Assembly (NCBI GenBank): GCA_033026295.1
Contig: CM065180.1
Coordinates: forward strand, 17,353,023 to 17,417,022
DNA length: 64,000 nt
Source of the DNA: Channa striata
Taxonomy: Eukaryota; Chordata; Actinopteri; Anabantiformes; Channidae
Reading direction: 5' to 3'
Shown: in pieces, positions 38,454-51,159 of the stretch
Position numbering within the stretch: the stretch's first letter is position 1
Layout: every line of letters starts with the position of its first letter
Notes under the pieces: model-generated
Databases searched by the model: none
What the model was told of the DNA's origin: nothing
The model's input: the letters and a program-made list of their open reading frames with translations, nothing else
Made by a program: the position numbers and the translations under genes

Positions 38454-39011
38454 CTGTGTCTGTGTGTGTGTGATTTACCTGTACCACTCCAGGCCTTTAT
38501 CATAGAACCTGTCGAAGAAGTGCGGCTCTGCGCCGACCGCTCTCACGTCGGGGTGGATGCGCAGAAACTCCAGCAGTGCGCGCGTCCCTCCTTTCTTCAC
38601 GCCGATGATAATCGCTTGCGGGAACCGTTTGGTTCCGAACGTGTTGGACACGGACATGCCGCTGCTCGGGGTCCCCTCCTTTGTGCTGTCCCACGTGTGA
38701 CTGGGCAGCTGCACCGGCGCGTCCACCTGCTCCGTGTCCGCGGAGCCTGTGCGGCTCTGGTTGGACGGCGCGTCAGGGAAGAGACGCGGCGCCGGTCGCG
38801 CGTTGTCCAAAACGCGGCTACGATCGTCCAAAACGTCATAGTCCCCGTCTAAAGCCTGTCGTTGGCTGTATAAAGTTCTCGGAGCCGAATGGCAGATTCC
38901 GGTGAGGCAGTAGAAGAAGTAGGTGAAGATCAGGACCATGGTAAGAAACACGAAGACTTTGGACAGCACCTTTCCGAAGTTGAACCGGACTCTGCATCCG
39001 CTACATCCCAT
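28539..39011 (-). CDS. hs3st6: Heparan sulfate glucosamine 3-O-sulfotransferase, HS3ST6-like
   Basis: Two exons: 38479-39011 and 28539-29157, joined in phase across a 9.3-kb intron (1152 bases, 383 residues). The start MGCSGCRVRF at 39011 is the first ATG of the frame. Residues about 16-40 form a signal-anchor (VFVFLTMVLIFTYFFYCLTG), giving a type II Golgi protein with a variable stem. The sulfotransferase domain follows. The PAPS-binding loop is GVKKGGTR at 137-144. The presumed catalytic Glu is in AEPHFFDR (E162). The 3'-phosphate-binding motif is RDPVTRAVSDY from 221. The paired cysteines are in FPCLKK and RPRCLGKSKGR. The enzyme transfers sulfate from PAPS to the 3-OH of glucosamine in heparan sulfate. 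Exon 2 resembles HS3ST6 most (NLMPRTLDGQITMEKTPSYF, MGRVQDFLGLKRVVSDKHFY), and the fahd1/msrb1 neighbours match HS3ST6 synteny. HS3ST2, HS3ST3 or HS3ST4 remain alternatives. Confidence 0.9.
32399..32830. repeat. Interspersed repeat with TTAGC-rich motif
   Basis: The segment carries TTAGCTTAGCTTAGC near its left side and an inverted CTAAGCTAAGCTACGC near 32740, with CAGCTAGCTGTTTCCAGTCT between. Related text recurs at 40315-40460 and 44810-44850. The pattern matches a repeat family widespread in teleosts; I cannot name its class. Confidence 0.5.
33199..33328. repeat. Higher-order TG minisatellite, three units
   Basis: Three (TG)n blocks are separated by two near-identical linkers (TAGGGGG-AAAACTATGCACG), and the last ends in TAGGGG. 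The repeating unit is about 50-55 bases, so this is a composite repeat rather than a simple dinucleotide tract. It produces long spurious ORFs in several frames. Confidence 0.9.
36317..36371. repeat. Short interstitial telomere-like (CCCTAA) repeats
   Basis: Two short runs of CCCTAA units, about 36320-36338 and 36351-36366, are separated by about a dozen other bases. They match the vertebrate telomeric hexamer. Confidence 0.75.
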
Positions 39012-40314
39012 GAGTTGATCTCCTGCTCGATGCCAAAGTGCCAGAACGGGGACAGCATGCTTCGTCTGCCTGCATGGACCGGAGCTGATCTCGCAGAACC
39101 TGTTGCGCAAACTTGAGGCATCACACTGGGCTCCCGTCAGCAGCGGACCCGCATCGTCGATTCATCCGAAATAATCATCGTACTTTCACCTGTTGTGTTT
39201 TTCAGAAAAGAATAAGCTGAAATGAGTCCTGAGTCGAAAAGTTTTGTCATTTAGCATCTGTCTTCCACATGCACTCTGCTGTGCGCTCTCAGCTCTCTCA
39301 TTCAAGGCTTGTCCTCTCCTCCTACGCCTGTTTTTTTTTTAAGTCTCCACCCTTCGCTTCTCAAGCAACAGGATTAACGTGCCTCATAAATAAGCCCCAT
39401 ATACTGCACAGGATCTGGTTGTAACCTTTGTTTATTTGCAAATGCCAAAATCTTCCAAATATTGTTTATTCACAAAGTAAATAACATTATCTTATGAAAC
39501 CACTTGGTGCATATTAAAACTCCCCAAAAAGAAACTTTGTCTTTGTAGTTTGTCTGCAACTTTACAGTTTCCAGAGATTTCTGCAAAATTGTTGTTGTGT
39601 TTGGTGGAACTGTGACATGAAACGAACCTCGAGTACATCAGTGTTCCAGTCGTGTAAGCTGAGCCCACAGAGGAAAATCCTTCTTGCCCCTTTGAACCCG
39701 TATGATAGATGTCTCAGACAGCCCTGTGAATAAGAGAAGCCCCGAGGATGTCTATTTAAAACCTCTTGTACTGTCCCTGCACCCTGAGACTCAAAACTGA
39801 GCTGAACGCACAGCCAACATAGTGACAAGTCTCCCGACACAAACCTTCCAAAACAATAGGCCTGAAGCGAGGAGGGGCCCCTGCTCTGTCTCCTTCTCAT
39901 AAATACAGTATCTGAGTGCGTCACCTGTGGGGCTGCACAGGAAGGATCAGCACTGGGATGCCCCTGTGATTCTGTGAAGCTGCAGCAGGTATTGGGTTTC
40001 CTCTGGCAAAGAGATGGAGTTCAGTCTTTGAACCTGAAGAACACACCAAGGGTCGGCTCTGAGTGAGCGAAGAGAGCGGTACGAAAGGTAAAGGGGAACT
40101 GACGTCGACAATCTGTCTGAGAAGGAGGTGAACACACTCACAAACACGCACAGCCCTGAGGACTCATTTTCAGACAGAGATAAATGACTTTGGCAAACGC
40201 TGGGGTGGTTAATTGAGGATTTTGTATCTCACCCTTATTCTGCACTCTTCACCAGTATCCTCAGAGAAAACAGATTCCTGTCTAATTGAAGAAGACATGC
40301 CATTTGATTTGCTT

Positions 40315-40460
40315 TCTTGTTGGGTGCCTGCTAACGTAGCTTAGCACAAAAAATCTGTCTGAAGGTGACAAAACCTGCCTACCAGCATCCATAAAACTCA
40401 CTTATTAGCACGTTACCTTTTCTTTTAAATTAGCCATTGAAGGATAAAATGATAAATAGT
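40315..40460. repeat. Interspersed repeat, TTAGC-rich family, second copy
   Basis: It includes GCTAACGTAGCTTAGCAC and CCTGCCTACCAGCATCC, followed by ACTCACTTATTAGCACGTTA. This resembles the teleost repeat seen in part at 32399-32830. The short piece ATGCTAAGCTAACTAGCTG at about 44822 appears to belong to it too. Confidence 0.5.
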
Positions 40461-43400
40461 TTTTTTTTTGGTTCGAAGGTTGTGAACACAGCACTTTTCA
40501 GGGGCGCAACAAAAAAAATTAATTGGGGTGTCCAGACTTTAACATACTCTGAAAGCAGGGTGGCACATTTGGCAAATGCATTTTAAAAAATTCAAATAAA
40601 AAAATTTTTAAAAATTCCTGTGTGTGTTGTAGAAAAACAGACGTTAATGAGAAAGAAAATGTTGTCGGTCAGGGATGTTTAAATGATTGTCCGACACACA
40701 CAAACTACACAAGGTAGTATGTGAACAGTTGATGCAGATGATGATTGCCGTATACTTTGGTAAACAGGAAGTAAAGATGCTGTCACCATGGTAGCAGTTT
40801 CCCTCCATTTTAACTTAGTCTGTCTGTTAAGCTGAGCTAACTAGTCGTGCCTGTAAGTGACATTAGCACACAGTTATCAATCTTCTGATCAAACACTCCA
40901 CAAAATCGTGAACAGCTGTGTGTCCCAAAACGTTAAGCTTTCCCTTCAAGGAATTCATAAACCATTCAAAGCTAAGCATCACAAAGCCTGCCATTTCCAC
41001 CTTCTGAGATGCAAAAGCAGTTTGAGAAAACAGGGCTCAAACAAAGGTCTTTGCGGATACTGACATGACCCAGGCAAATATAGAATAATGATATGTTGTG
41101 AAGCACAAACAGCCATTGTAAATCCATCCAGAGAGAGGCCGGAGTGGCACTGAGGAATTCACAGCTTTGGAAATGACTGTCTGCTGGCGAGTGGCAGATT
41201 TAGTCAGAATGAGGTCAGGACCCAGGCTTCGCTTTCATCGGGACGTTTTATTTGCTTTGTCCTCATACTAATTGCTCTAGCTGGATTTTACTGACGGTTT
41301 GGACCCAGAAACATAAACAAGTGAGACTAAAGACACAAACAGCAGCAGTGGTGTGGAGGAAACAAATAGGACCTGCAGGTTGTGGGACGGAGCCTCGATA
41401 ACGTGACGTGTTTGTGTGCATATGTCTCACATTCATGTGAAGGCATTTACTGGTGCATGTGTGCAGCACACACTACATGTCCAACTGTTGAGCCTGCAGG
41501 TGTGTGCTGTTGCTGCATCCCTGTGTATGTGCCAGTGATAAAGATTTCCATAGCCAAAGGCCCAGGGATGGTGGGTACATATGTCAGCCATTACAGAAAA
41601 TTACAAATCCTCACCAGCAAAAGCAGAACGTTCCTTTCTCATTTTGTAATTTCCAGTGTGAGGAAGAAGCTGTTGGCCATTTGCGATAGCCGCAAGATAC
41701 CCAGCAGAATCCTGAAAGCCATCCTGACTGATCTTTGAAACCACCGCCCAGGAGATAGTCATTTACTGGTGCAGAGGCGTGGTGTCGTTTCCTACAAATA
41801 AACCTGATGTTTTTAATTGCATCTGGAACCAATATCAACATGTTCACTAGTAATGAACTCCAGATTTAAGATTTTCCTACTGTTTTGGAATCGACGTAGC
41901 TATTATGACGACTACACAAATCCACTTTTCATCTGATTTCCGTTGCAGTGATGTGGTTAGAATAAAGGGGTATTATCACAGAACAATTCAGCTTGATGAC
42001 CATGTAGAAGTGTCTGAAGTGCAGCTCCTTTGAAGAAACACAAACCCACACACACACACACGCTCTCTGCTATATGTTCGATGCTGTACCCTCAGGTAGG
42101 GATGATGACTGAGTACAAAGGCAACAACAAAGCAACGGTGAAGCTCCACCTTTCTTCTGGAGCCTTTCGCACTTTCATCCTGCAAATGCAAGTGACAGTA
42201 ATAAGAATGATAGATGGATAAGGAGAAGGAGGACTGGACAAAACGACTCTGATCTCTACAGCCAGACCTGGTCTTCTGTCCCCACATCTTCCTGTTGTCT
42301 TCCTGCCTTTCATCCCTCATGTCTGGCCACTTTCACACAGGTGCATCACTCTTTTTTTTGTTGCCTCCAGCAGAGCTTTCAAACTTCCAGACTTGCCTGG
42401 CAGCTTCACAGCAGATTTCACTGAAAGCAAAAAGACGTTCTAAAGATCTGAGACGAGAAGTGTTTACAGCTTATGCAACATCCTCTCTGGCCTTGAATGT
42501 ATTAGACAGTGTTAGATCCACATAATGCCTCAAGTTCAACATGGGAGTAATTTCTATCTGACTAAGAGTTCTCTGCGATTCAGTCCAACTTCATGAGGTT
42601 TAGATTTGATCAGCAACCAAAGCCAAAAGGTTCAATTATGTAACAAATATAAATGTATAGAAATGTGAGCCCACAGAAAAACATAAGAGCTGTCCTCAAC
42701 CGCTAGAAAACAGCTGCACAGAACAATTTTCAATGTGTCTTTCATCCTGGCAATAAAACCTAAATACCTTTCCAGGGAGCAAGTCTCTACAGGAGCCTGG
42801 TGTTTTTTTAAAACTCTTATTTACCTTCTTCGGGTGCTTTATTGTAGCACTAGAACCCAGTGAGCAGGAATCTGAAGAGTACAGAGAGAATTAAACTGAA
42901 GGACAATCATGTCATCACACCAGCCGCAGACCATTTGGGAAATGCCTTCTTTTCTAATCCACAGCTCTGCGGTGAAAAAGTGGGATCTGGTGGTTGGCTC
43001 CTAAGTGAAATTTGGTCTGTTGGAAAGGGTGTGGGCACAGGGAGAGCAGGGTGTGAGGGGGAGCATGCATGCGTCTATATATGTTTGTGTCTGCGCGTTA
43101 TACACGGCGAAGAGTGTGAGGAGGAGAGAAATACTGAGAAACAGGTTAAAAAGAGACAACTGTGATTAGTTCGGTGTATGGTTTCATGCCTTCAAGCTCA
43201 CACTTGAGGATTGGCTCAAGATGCGCAGCTGCAAATGTGACAAAGGTGAAACATTTTGAATTGCAATACGTTTCTGACTGTATATGTGAAGCGTGTGGAT
43301 GCAGCCATGTGCCCGTCGAGCCCTATTGTTCCACTCTGCGTTTACATGTACCATTTGTGGTACCCAGTCCCAAACCGTTACTTACTGAAATACTTGTGGG

Positions 43401-44013
43401 CTGCTCCGTGTGGCTTTCTTTCATTGAGAGACCTCGTCTTCCTAAATGCTGATTGCCATGACGTCAGCTCCAAACCACACTAGTGCCTCTTATGTGTCAC
43501 TGTCAACATCTATTTCCGCCCAGTGTGTGAAAAACAACTTTCTTTTCATTTTAGCAAATCTCTGACACGGACAGTTGGATTAAACACTGTGCTACTGTGA
43601 GTGGATCAGAACCGCCACTCGCCACCCAAATGGACATTGCTCGTTAATTTTCACACTCACTCGGCTTTCCTGAAACAACGGGAAGGCCTATAAGGATTGG
43701 TTTTAATGAGGTGCATTGTTTAACCGTGTGTTCATTTACGTTGAACAAATCAAACCTGGTCAGTCTCTGTAAATAAAAACACAAACTGTCATCAAATGGG
43801 TGTTAACTTGCCGTAATTACTGGTGTACAACCACAGCAGTTTGTCTCTCCGCTCTCTGGAGTTTCCCATGATTTCGGAATTCCAGCTTGTCACATCGGTT
43901 GTGAGAAAAGAGAGCTGTCATCCTCAAAAAAAGAAAAAAAAAGAAAAATGCTCTGTCCACTGTATCGTCTAGTCTTTTAAAATAGTATCACCTGTCCCGT
44001 GGAATCCTGCAGG

Positions 44014-44047
<34 letters not shown>

Positions 44048-44388
44048 ATATGATTTCACGCTGCAGAAACAGGAGATCCTTCTACCTGGGGGGTCAGTCA
44101 GCATTTCATAAGAATGCAAAATAATGTGCAACTAAAACATACAAACCCTCACTTAAGGTGCTGACAATTGTTGTGGCCGTGGGGGACAGAGCGAACCACA
44201 CGTGTGACCTTCACGGAAAAAATACGGGCCTCTTAGATGATAGATGAGGCGGCAAATGATTAGATCATCAGCCGCATATCGGTTACAGTCAGCAGTAACT
44301 AATTTAGCCTAACACAAAAGACTAATCCTTGGTTAGTCCAAAAGTGACAATATGTCCTTGCCAGCACCTGTAAATGTCACCAATTAAC

Positions 44389-44623
44389 ACAATGTGTCAC
44401 TTCAGCAGGTACACCTGTACAATCTGATCTGAAAATGTCACAAAGGTGATAATTCTATTCTCTGTTTATAATTGAGCTCATAGGGGGCGGTGGAGTTGTG
44501 ATTTATAAGAAGAGGTGGCTCTAAAGTCTTGCTGACCGCATTCACGTTAAATAGGATGACCAAAATATTAAAACCATCTCTCCTTATAACGCAGGTGTAC
44601 CTAATAAAGTGGCCAGTGAGTGT
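44389..44623. mobile_element. MITE-like non-autonomous element, copy 1
   Basis: The right end reads GTACCTAATAAAGTGGCCAG and then TGAGTGT, and an imperfect inverted version lies at 44389-44418. An internal segment (GATAATTCTATTCTCTG, about 44448-44464) is shared with the element at 58196-58457. At about 235 bases with no ORF it is non-autonomous. Confidence 0.6.
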
Positions 44624-45569
44624 ATGTAATTTTACAACAATGAAAGTGTGAAAACAATTATCTTTTTGGGGGGGTGTTCTTCATATTACAGTGAATTCCA
44701 TTTTTCTTTTGTTATCTGTACAAATTGAAAGTTTCTATATTCATTTGAGCTTTAAAAGTGATGCCGTGTGAATTTACATTTGGACAGAGATATGCCTACG
44801 GTTTCACCCGGTTTTCAGTCAATGCTAAGCTAACTAGCTGTGTCCTAGTATGAGAGGACAATGATAAGGAACATCCCCAACCCACAATTTCCCCACAAGT
44901 CGAGTATGCTTTTAACTTTACGTTCAGAGAAGAGAGTGTTTTGATCAACACTTCATGGTAAAGCTGGATATTCGTGGTCTTTCTTTAAAACACCACCACC
45001 ACACCCTCACGTTGCCGTAAAGCTGATAATCATTTGGGGTTGTCTGTGAGCCTCATTCCTGTGGGAATGAGTTTTTGACCTCTTCTTTAAAAAAAAAAAA
45101 AACTTTACCCACACACACATACTCAGATCTTCCTCTCCTTCCTGTAGCTCTCATCTGGTCTCACTTTAGGTTTTGAGGTTTATGTTGTTGGGGACACTAC
45201 AGAGCTGCTGATCCAGATGACAGCAAGACGGCTTTTCTGTGGACTTCTCCAAAAAACTTTTAAAATGAATTTGGATTCTGTTTTGACCGAGCAGTCCTTT
45301 GCTTCCTCCAGCAATTGTTACAGATACATATGGACGGAAACACAAAATGCACCCTCAGCCTTAACTGTGTTTCGAGTGCTGGTGTAACAAAGTTCTCTGT
45401 TGGGAGGGAGAAACAAGTGATAAAGAGCAGCTGACAGACAAGATTTTTTACCATTATTTATTTAGAGCAGTTTCACCAAGAGGGTGCTTGCTTTTGCAGG
45501 AACGCCCTGATAACAAACACACACACACTGAGCTAAAGGGATTAAAGGCCTTGTACATTGATGTCAGTT

Positions 45570-45642
45570 TGGAGAATATGAACCAGTAACATTCCCGTCA
45601 CAGGTTATTTCTCTAACCATTAGGCCACTACTGTCCCTCTAG
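45570..45642 (-). repeat. tRNA-derived SINE remnant
   Basis: On the minus strand an A-box-like TGGCCTAATGGTTAGAG is followed about 30 bases later by a B-box-like GGTTCATATTC. The spacing and boxes resemble a tRNA, but no cloverleaf acceptor pairing is visible, so a SINE head is more likely than a working tRNA gene. Confidence 0.5.
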
Positions 45643-46297
45643 ATTGGACTGCATGTTATTATGGCACAAATGTAAAAGTATAAAATGTGGAGAATTAAAG
45701 TTTATGCGAGGCAAAAGTTGATTCTGAAGAAATATTACTCTTCAAAGATTATTTTTGATATATAAATGTCAGCAATGAGCCAAAACTCCAGAAAAATGTT
45801 TGGCTCCAATGCACTTTAAAGAGTTTCTCTGAAGCGCCAGTGTGTGTGTGTGTGTGTTCCAAAAGAACATAAATCTGTACTGTATAGTTATATGGACTTT
45901 CCCTCATTCACTGAGGGAGATCCAGATGTGATCACACAAATACACACACACGTGTTAAATGCTTTATTTAATGCCATAATTCTAAATCTTCTGAGTCAAA
46001 CGCAGCATTACAGAAGCTCGATTTGCTTTAATAGAATGGTCTGACATTTGCCCATTTGCTTTTGTGGTGGTAGGTTAAATAAGCAGTTTAATATTAAGCT
46101 CACAAATAAAAAAGTACCTGTCATTTAATATTTTTAAAAAACCTAACGTAAAAACATCTGCTCACTCTTTAACTGGGGTTTGTCCTGGACTACGTCTTTG
46201 AATTGTTGACTTTTTGCCTAGATGTGGAAACTTTTAAATATTGGCATGTGTCATTCTGAAGTGAAATGTCTTGTTGGGAAGTCAATCAATCAACTAC

Positions 46298-46450
46298 GGA
46301 GAGATGCAAAACAAGACATTATAACCAATCACTGCACAGCAACCAACAAATGCATAATGACTAGAAAGAGATGCAAAATGACCACAGACAGATGCAAACA
46401 CAACTACATGGAAACACAAAGTGACCACAACCAGACAAAACAAGACATGA
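46298..46450. repeat. Degenerate tandem repeat, unit about 18-20 bases
   Basis: Variants of GAGATGCAAAATGACCACA recur several times with drift. It is an AC-rich minisatellite without coding signal. Confidence 0.55.
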
Positions 46451-49400
46451 CCAAAGTACTGGTTTAATGCTGAGGCACAACACATGCTGTACATATATAA
46501 ACACGCAAACACTAATAGATTCATAAAAGTAACACAGAAGCCTCTGTCCCTATAAGAATGCCGTCCTCTTTGTTGATCTTTACTAAAAGACAGTAACTTC
46601 ACCTCCATTAAATTTATTGCAACATATCAGAACACCTCCCAAACTATCTCATTATACTGGGAACGGTCTCAACATTTTCTGCACAGAAGTTAGTAATCAG
46701 CATGACAAAACGAGCAATTCTGACTATTACGACAACCCATCTGGGGCCTGGTGTGTGTCTGTGTGTGTTTGGGGGGGGTTGCAGGGTTCGCAAAACTGTA
46801 GGATAATGTAAGGCGAAAGTTATGCTCAAACACGTTCACAATTGTCTTCTCTTTGACACAAACACACCCGCAGTTGTATGCAGCCTCGTTCTCTATAGCA
46901 TGACCTGGATCTCAAATGAAGCAAACTACCCAAGATGACAGAGGATGATCAGCCACAAATTGCAGGGAGCTGACGTTAGCTGGGTAGGTGGGTGGGAAGA
47001 AACCGTGGTTCCTTGAATAGTCTGTGGCACCGTAACCAGGGAAAGACTGAGGTAATTATTGTATTCTCTGTAGTAGTGCTCAGTCTCTGTCTGTTCCTGG
47101 AGTGCCATAAACCCTTCAAGATGTCAAAGGCCTCTGACATTTCTGGACACAAATACAGCATTTTCCACAGTCAATCGCTGCTTTGAGAATCCGTGACCCG
47201 AGCCGCCTTTTTAAATCATCCAGCTGAAATCCAAATCCGTCCTGATATTTCCAAACTCTTAAGACAGTGAGTTTGATAAATGTTTCTTGCCCTCTGGCAC
47301 ACTTTTATCTGAGGCCCCATTTCATCACTTTTTACCAGCCCCTGGCTCCTAAACCCACACACAGCAAACACCACGGAGAAGAGAATAGTTGTTTAACATG
47401 ATGCACAAAGCTTGTCCACAGTTTCTCTCTGGACTTCTGCGCCCACCTTTGGAGCCTCTCACACCCCCTGTAGTCACAGATAAAGACAGGATCAAAGTTG
47501 ACATGTGGGCACACTCTCAGCCAGCTTTATGCCTTCTCTCTTATCCCGCCGTCAATCCGACGTCCCCCCTAAAATAAGGACCCTTTACCCTGATCCGTGC
47601 AAACAACACCAGTGCCACACACCTCAAGTATTCCTTTGAAGCTCTCAGACCAGCCTGTGCTGTTGTCTCGGGGTCCTGTCTCCCTGAAACAGATCGGAGT
47701 GCAGATAGGGAGTGATGTTTGCAAATACATAAATGCCCAAAGCCTCCCAATGTTATTGAAGCTGGTGGCGCTCTGAAAGAGGAATGTGATCGTGTGATAA
47801 ATATGACAATAAAGCAGCGGAAGCCATTGAAATTTCACATACTGTTTATTTTCTCAGTGGGAGCCCTCATACTCTGGATTTTACAAAGATTTTTGGCTTT
47901 GCTGGGCATTCTGCAAACTGATCACTCACATTTACACTGTTGACATTTTGTTGGAACGAGCAGAACTTCGAGGATTCCTTTTGATTCTTCCTATTTTTAT
48001 TACTCCTAACTCCACATTTTGCAGTGTTTATTGACAACGCAGCCTGTCACGATATGCATTTCTCAGACCCGGACCACATAAAATCTCTTCACACACTCAG
48101 TGAACTACACATCATTTCTTGTTGTGGTTCACTGCTGGGCCTTTCACAAAGGACAGGCAAGAATATTCTCATTTTGCTTTCATAAGCTTAGTCTCTTTCA
48201 AACACATGCGATCCTGACAGAATTACAACAATGCCCAAGCTGGAGGGCCTCGATTTTGCAGAACTGTCATTGGATGCAGAGCGGAAATCACATTCCAGTG
48301 TATAAACGTTGTGTTTATCCTTTCTTTCTTCACACACTGGGAGAACAATATTTGGCCGACACGTGCATGTTTGAAACATGTGGATGGCAGCCCCACCATC
48401 TATAGATGGAGACATCATCTATAGTGGCTTCATGCACATGCTGCAGATATTACTCACTGATGAAAGTAGTTTTCTCTTTTTCGGTTACAGTCACGCATTC
48501 AGGAGCTTTATTCCTCCCACAAAGTGATCACAGGTTCTGTGGTGTGTGAACCAGAGCCACTGGATGACAGATGTTTTTAGGGAACATTACCTTGATGAAA
48601 TTCGATAAAATGCCGCGGTGTGTGGATGCAGAATAAGACACTTATTCTTTATGGCTCGAAAACAGAAGCAGGTGCAGGGCCCGTAAACATCCATAACCAA
48701 GCAACAGGCTCATATGCATTCAAATGAAAGCAGCATGTCCCGTCAATGAGTCTGTGGCACACACGTGTTCAGTTGGGCCCCCAGGCTCGGCCTTTGGGAG
48801 TGGGGAATGCTTTGTAGAAGTAGTGGTTTAATGTAATTAAGGATTATGTTTGCTTACGAGCAGGATGAGTCCCAGAGGTGGGTGGGAGAAAAGTGCGGTT
48901 GCAATCGAAGTCTCTCTCGTGATTCTATCACTGGATTACCACTTCCTCCTTCCTGTTTGCTTCCTCTTGGCCATACAGCTGTGTTCCGATGCCAGCCAGA
49001 AAGAGCCTTCTCCAAGATAGGACATGTTAATTACAGCCCTCTGTTTTTTAGCAATTTCCTTTTCCTCTGCATCTCTCTCTCTCTCACATCTGGTTTATCT
49101 CTGTGTTTTCATCTGTCTGTCTGTTTGTTATTGAGCTTGTCGCTCATCCCTTCTCAAACTCGTCTTTTCCTCTTCCAGAGTTCACCCCAGGGGACAGTTT
49201 AGTCTGTGAGATAATACAACAGAGGATACACAATGGCATAATCTATTTAATCACAAGGACAGTACTTCTAAACTGAGTAAGGTTGGGAGGTCCGAGGCAA
49301 CATTTGAACCGGAGGTCACAGTCAGGAGCTTTGTTCTGATGCGGTGTCCATATCTACAGACTGGACATGGCTTAAAGTAAAGCACTCAAACTAATAACTA

Positions 49401-50601
49401 ACAACTAACTAAATACAAGGCACAAACGCATATTTGTATCACTGGCTGTCTTGCAAGTGAATTAAGGAATTTTAAACCATCATAACATCAAATGTACAAT
49501 ATAGTCTGTGCTTTAAATTCTTTACGATCTACGAATGTTTGCACTTCCTTTCTTAATCCTCTGGCTGATACACACGCTTTCATCTCCCCCTCTGATCTCC
49601 CAGCCTTTGAAATGATCAGCTCCACACCTGCTCATCCCAGACACTTAAACAGCACAAGAGCTGTTGATCATTCCCCCACATCCTCACTTTGTTTAGAATT
49701 CCATCACTCTGCTGGTCAAGAAACAGGTTACTGAGTTATCTAGATACACAGAATGTCCCCAAATTTGTAATTACACTGGTGCACAAAGGCCTGATCTTAG
49801 TTATCTCTTGTAACTCAGTGATTTTTATCAGTTGATCCTGGTGAGTTAATGAAGAATGTAAAATTTTGAAAAGCTTTTCTATTATAAAAGAGTTTGCAGG
49901 CATTATTTAGGCATAATCTGTAATTAATCAATAAATGAATTTAGGTGAAAGGGATAATTTACACAAGTGAATTGACAGTAATTGAAAGGAGCACTTTAAC
50001 AATACTGTGGTAATCATGCTGTTGTTGAATATGGAATTATGGTTGTTAAGATATTCTCCTTTATTCATGACATACTTTACTGTGTAAAAGTTCCAGGTAA
50101 AATTTTGATTTTTACCATTCATTATCATCAGAGGGACATCATATCCATTTTGCAGTGTGACACTATAACGACAAACATGCAGCCAGAGAAATATCTTCAG
50201 TAACAAGAACAAGAGATCCTGCAAAAGACAGTATGACTCCCCACAGAGCGCTGACCTGATCATAACATTAGAGTCATTAAAAGTGGCTAAAGCCAGAAAC
50301 ATAAAGTATTTATGATATAATTGTGAAAGCGAAAAAATAAAAACTTTACTTTTAGGAGCTATAGATTTTACACATCAGTGCATTTGCATTCTTTGCACAA
50401 AAAACAAACTGTGTGCAATGCCTTATGTGGCTCATCTTAAATTACCTTACCTACTGAAGGTGAGTTCATAAAATCCATGGGGCAGACAGCGCCATCAACT
50501 GATGGGATTGTGCAACTGCAGCATTAAACTATTTTTCATGGATCCTGAGCAGTAAATGAATTTGTGTGAAGGCGCATTATCAATGTGAAACATCAACACT
50601 A

Positions 50602-50652
50602 AGACTTGAACTCAGAACTGTTAAACATTAAACTCTTTGCCAGAGCAGCAAA
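50602..50652 (-). repeat. Possible tRNA-like SINE fragment
   Basis: The minus strand carries TCTGGCAAAGAG and, about 25 bases on, GAGTTCAAGTC, resembling A- and B-boxes. It is too degenerate and too short to call a tRNA. Confidence 0.3.
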
Positions 50653-50739
50653 TTAGAAAATCATTCTTTCACTCATGTGTCTGCCCACTGAGGCAATTAT
50701 CAATTTGTGCCTGGGAGATCCACTAGGATTTGTCCCAAA

Positions 50740-51153
50740 GCATGTCATCCAGCGTACACGACTTCAGCAGCAGAATGCCTCTTCTTTCAGAGTTTACTTT
50801 TGTGTCCATGAACCTTTTCTTTCCAGCCTATTGCCACACTTCCCACAGAAAACCTGGCAAATTAAAATCCGAAGAATTTAAATCACAATCTATAGAAATA
50901 GCAGAATTCGACAGGTTGTGTCAAGTGTGAACTGAATTCAAGTCTGAAGTGCAGCTTGATCGATTCTGTTATTAACATTTAGGTGTGTCGCTTTTGCGAA
51001 GGTAATATATTTTTATTGGTCCACATGCCTCAGGCTGTTTGGAGACACTGTCTTCAAGAATCGTCTCTGAGAAAGCTGGCCAAGGCGAAGAGTGATCAGA
51101 CTTTGATGTGCTGGAAAATATTTTGTGTCAACATACAGAACACACATATATAC
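50740..51153 (-). pseudogene. Decayed tandem copy of msrb1 exons 2 and 3
   Basis: The exon 2 copy (about 51010-51153) keeps an acceptor in the correct phase and aligns to msrb1 exon 2 over 48 codons without gaps, about 32 identical by my count. It begins GIYVCSVC, then has an in-frame TGA, then HKIFSSTSKSDHSSPWPAFS. The splice donor is lost (AAAATATA where the parent has AAGGTTCC). The exon 3 copy starts at 50853 with a good acceptor and VFCGKCGNRL, then breaks by frameshift and premature stops before the Sec site. No exon 1 copy was found. It lies downstream of msrb1 on the same strand, which implies a tandem duplication followed by decay. Confidence 0.8.
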
Positions 51154-51159
51154 CTTAAA

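Larger units (their letters stand above)
29158..38478. other. Large hs3st6 intron
   Basis: There is no convincing exon inside. It holds TG microsatellites at about 31090-31110, 32126-32164 and 33199-33324, an (AAAT)n run at 31866-31890, a CA run at 36498-36524, a TG run at 38426-38471 beside the exon 1 donor, an interstitial telomere-like stretch, and an interspersed repeat at about 32400-32830. Confidence 0.6.
39012..50739. other. Gene-poor intergenic region between hs3st6 and the msrb1 locus
   Basis: No exon was recognised in 11.7 kb. The first few hundred bases hold the hs3st6 5' UTR and promoter. Later parts hold dispersed repeats, microsatellites (44016-44046 TG, 45840-45859 TG), a degenerate tandem array (46298-46450), a MITE-like element (44389-44623) and tRNA-like SINE remnants. 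The ORFs present (for example minus 39562-39924, plus 41382-41738) show no motifs and no splice-phase support. Confidence 0.5.

Noticed and set aside
39012..39110. N-terminal extension of hs3st6 upstream of 39011
   Set aside because: There is no ATG in the extension. The signal-anchor follows the ATG at 39011 at normal distance.
41382..41738. 118-codon plus-strand ORF
   Set aside because: It is low in coding character, lacks splice context and sits in repeat-bearing intergenic DNA.
49261..49330. tRNA-like B-box (minus strand, GGTTCAAATG)
   Set aside because: No A-box at the right distance and no cloverleaf.
51010..51153. TGA in the msrb1 exon 2 copy as a second selenocysteine codon
   Set aside because: The donor is lost and the exon 3 copy is broken. 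A plain stop in a pseudogene is simpler.
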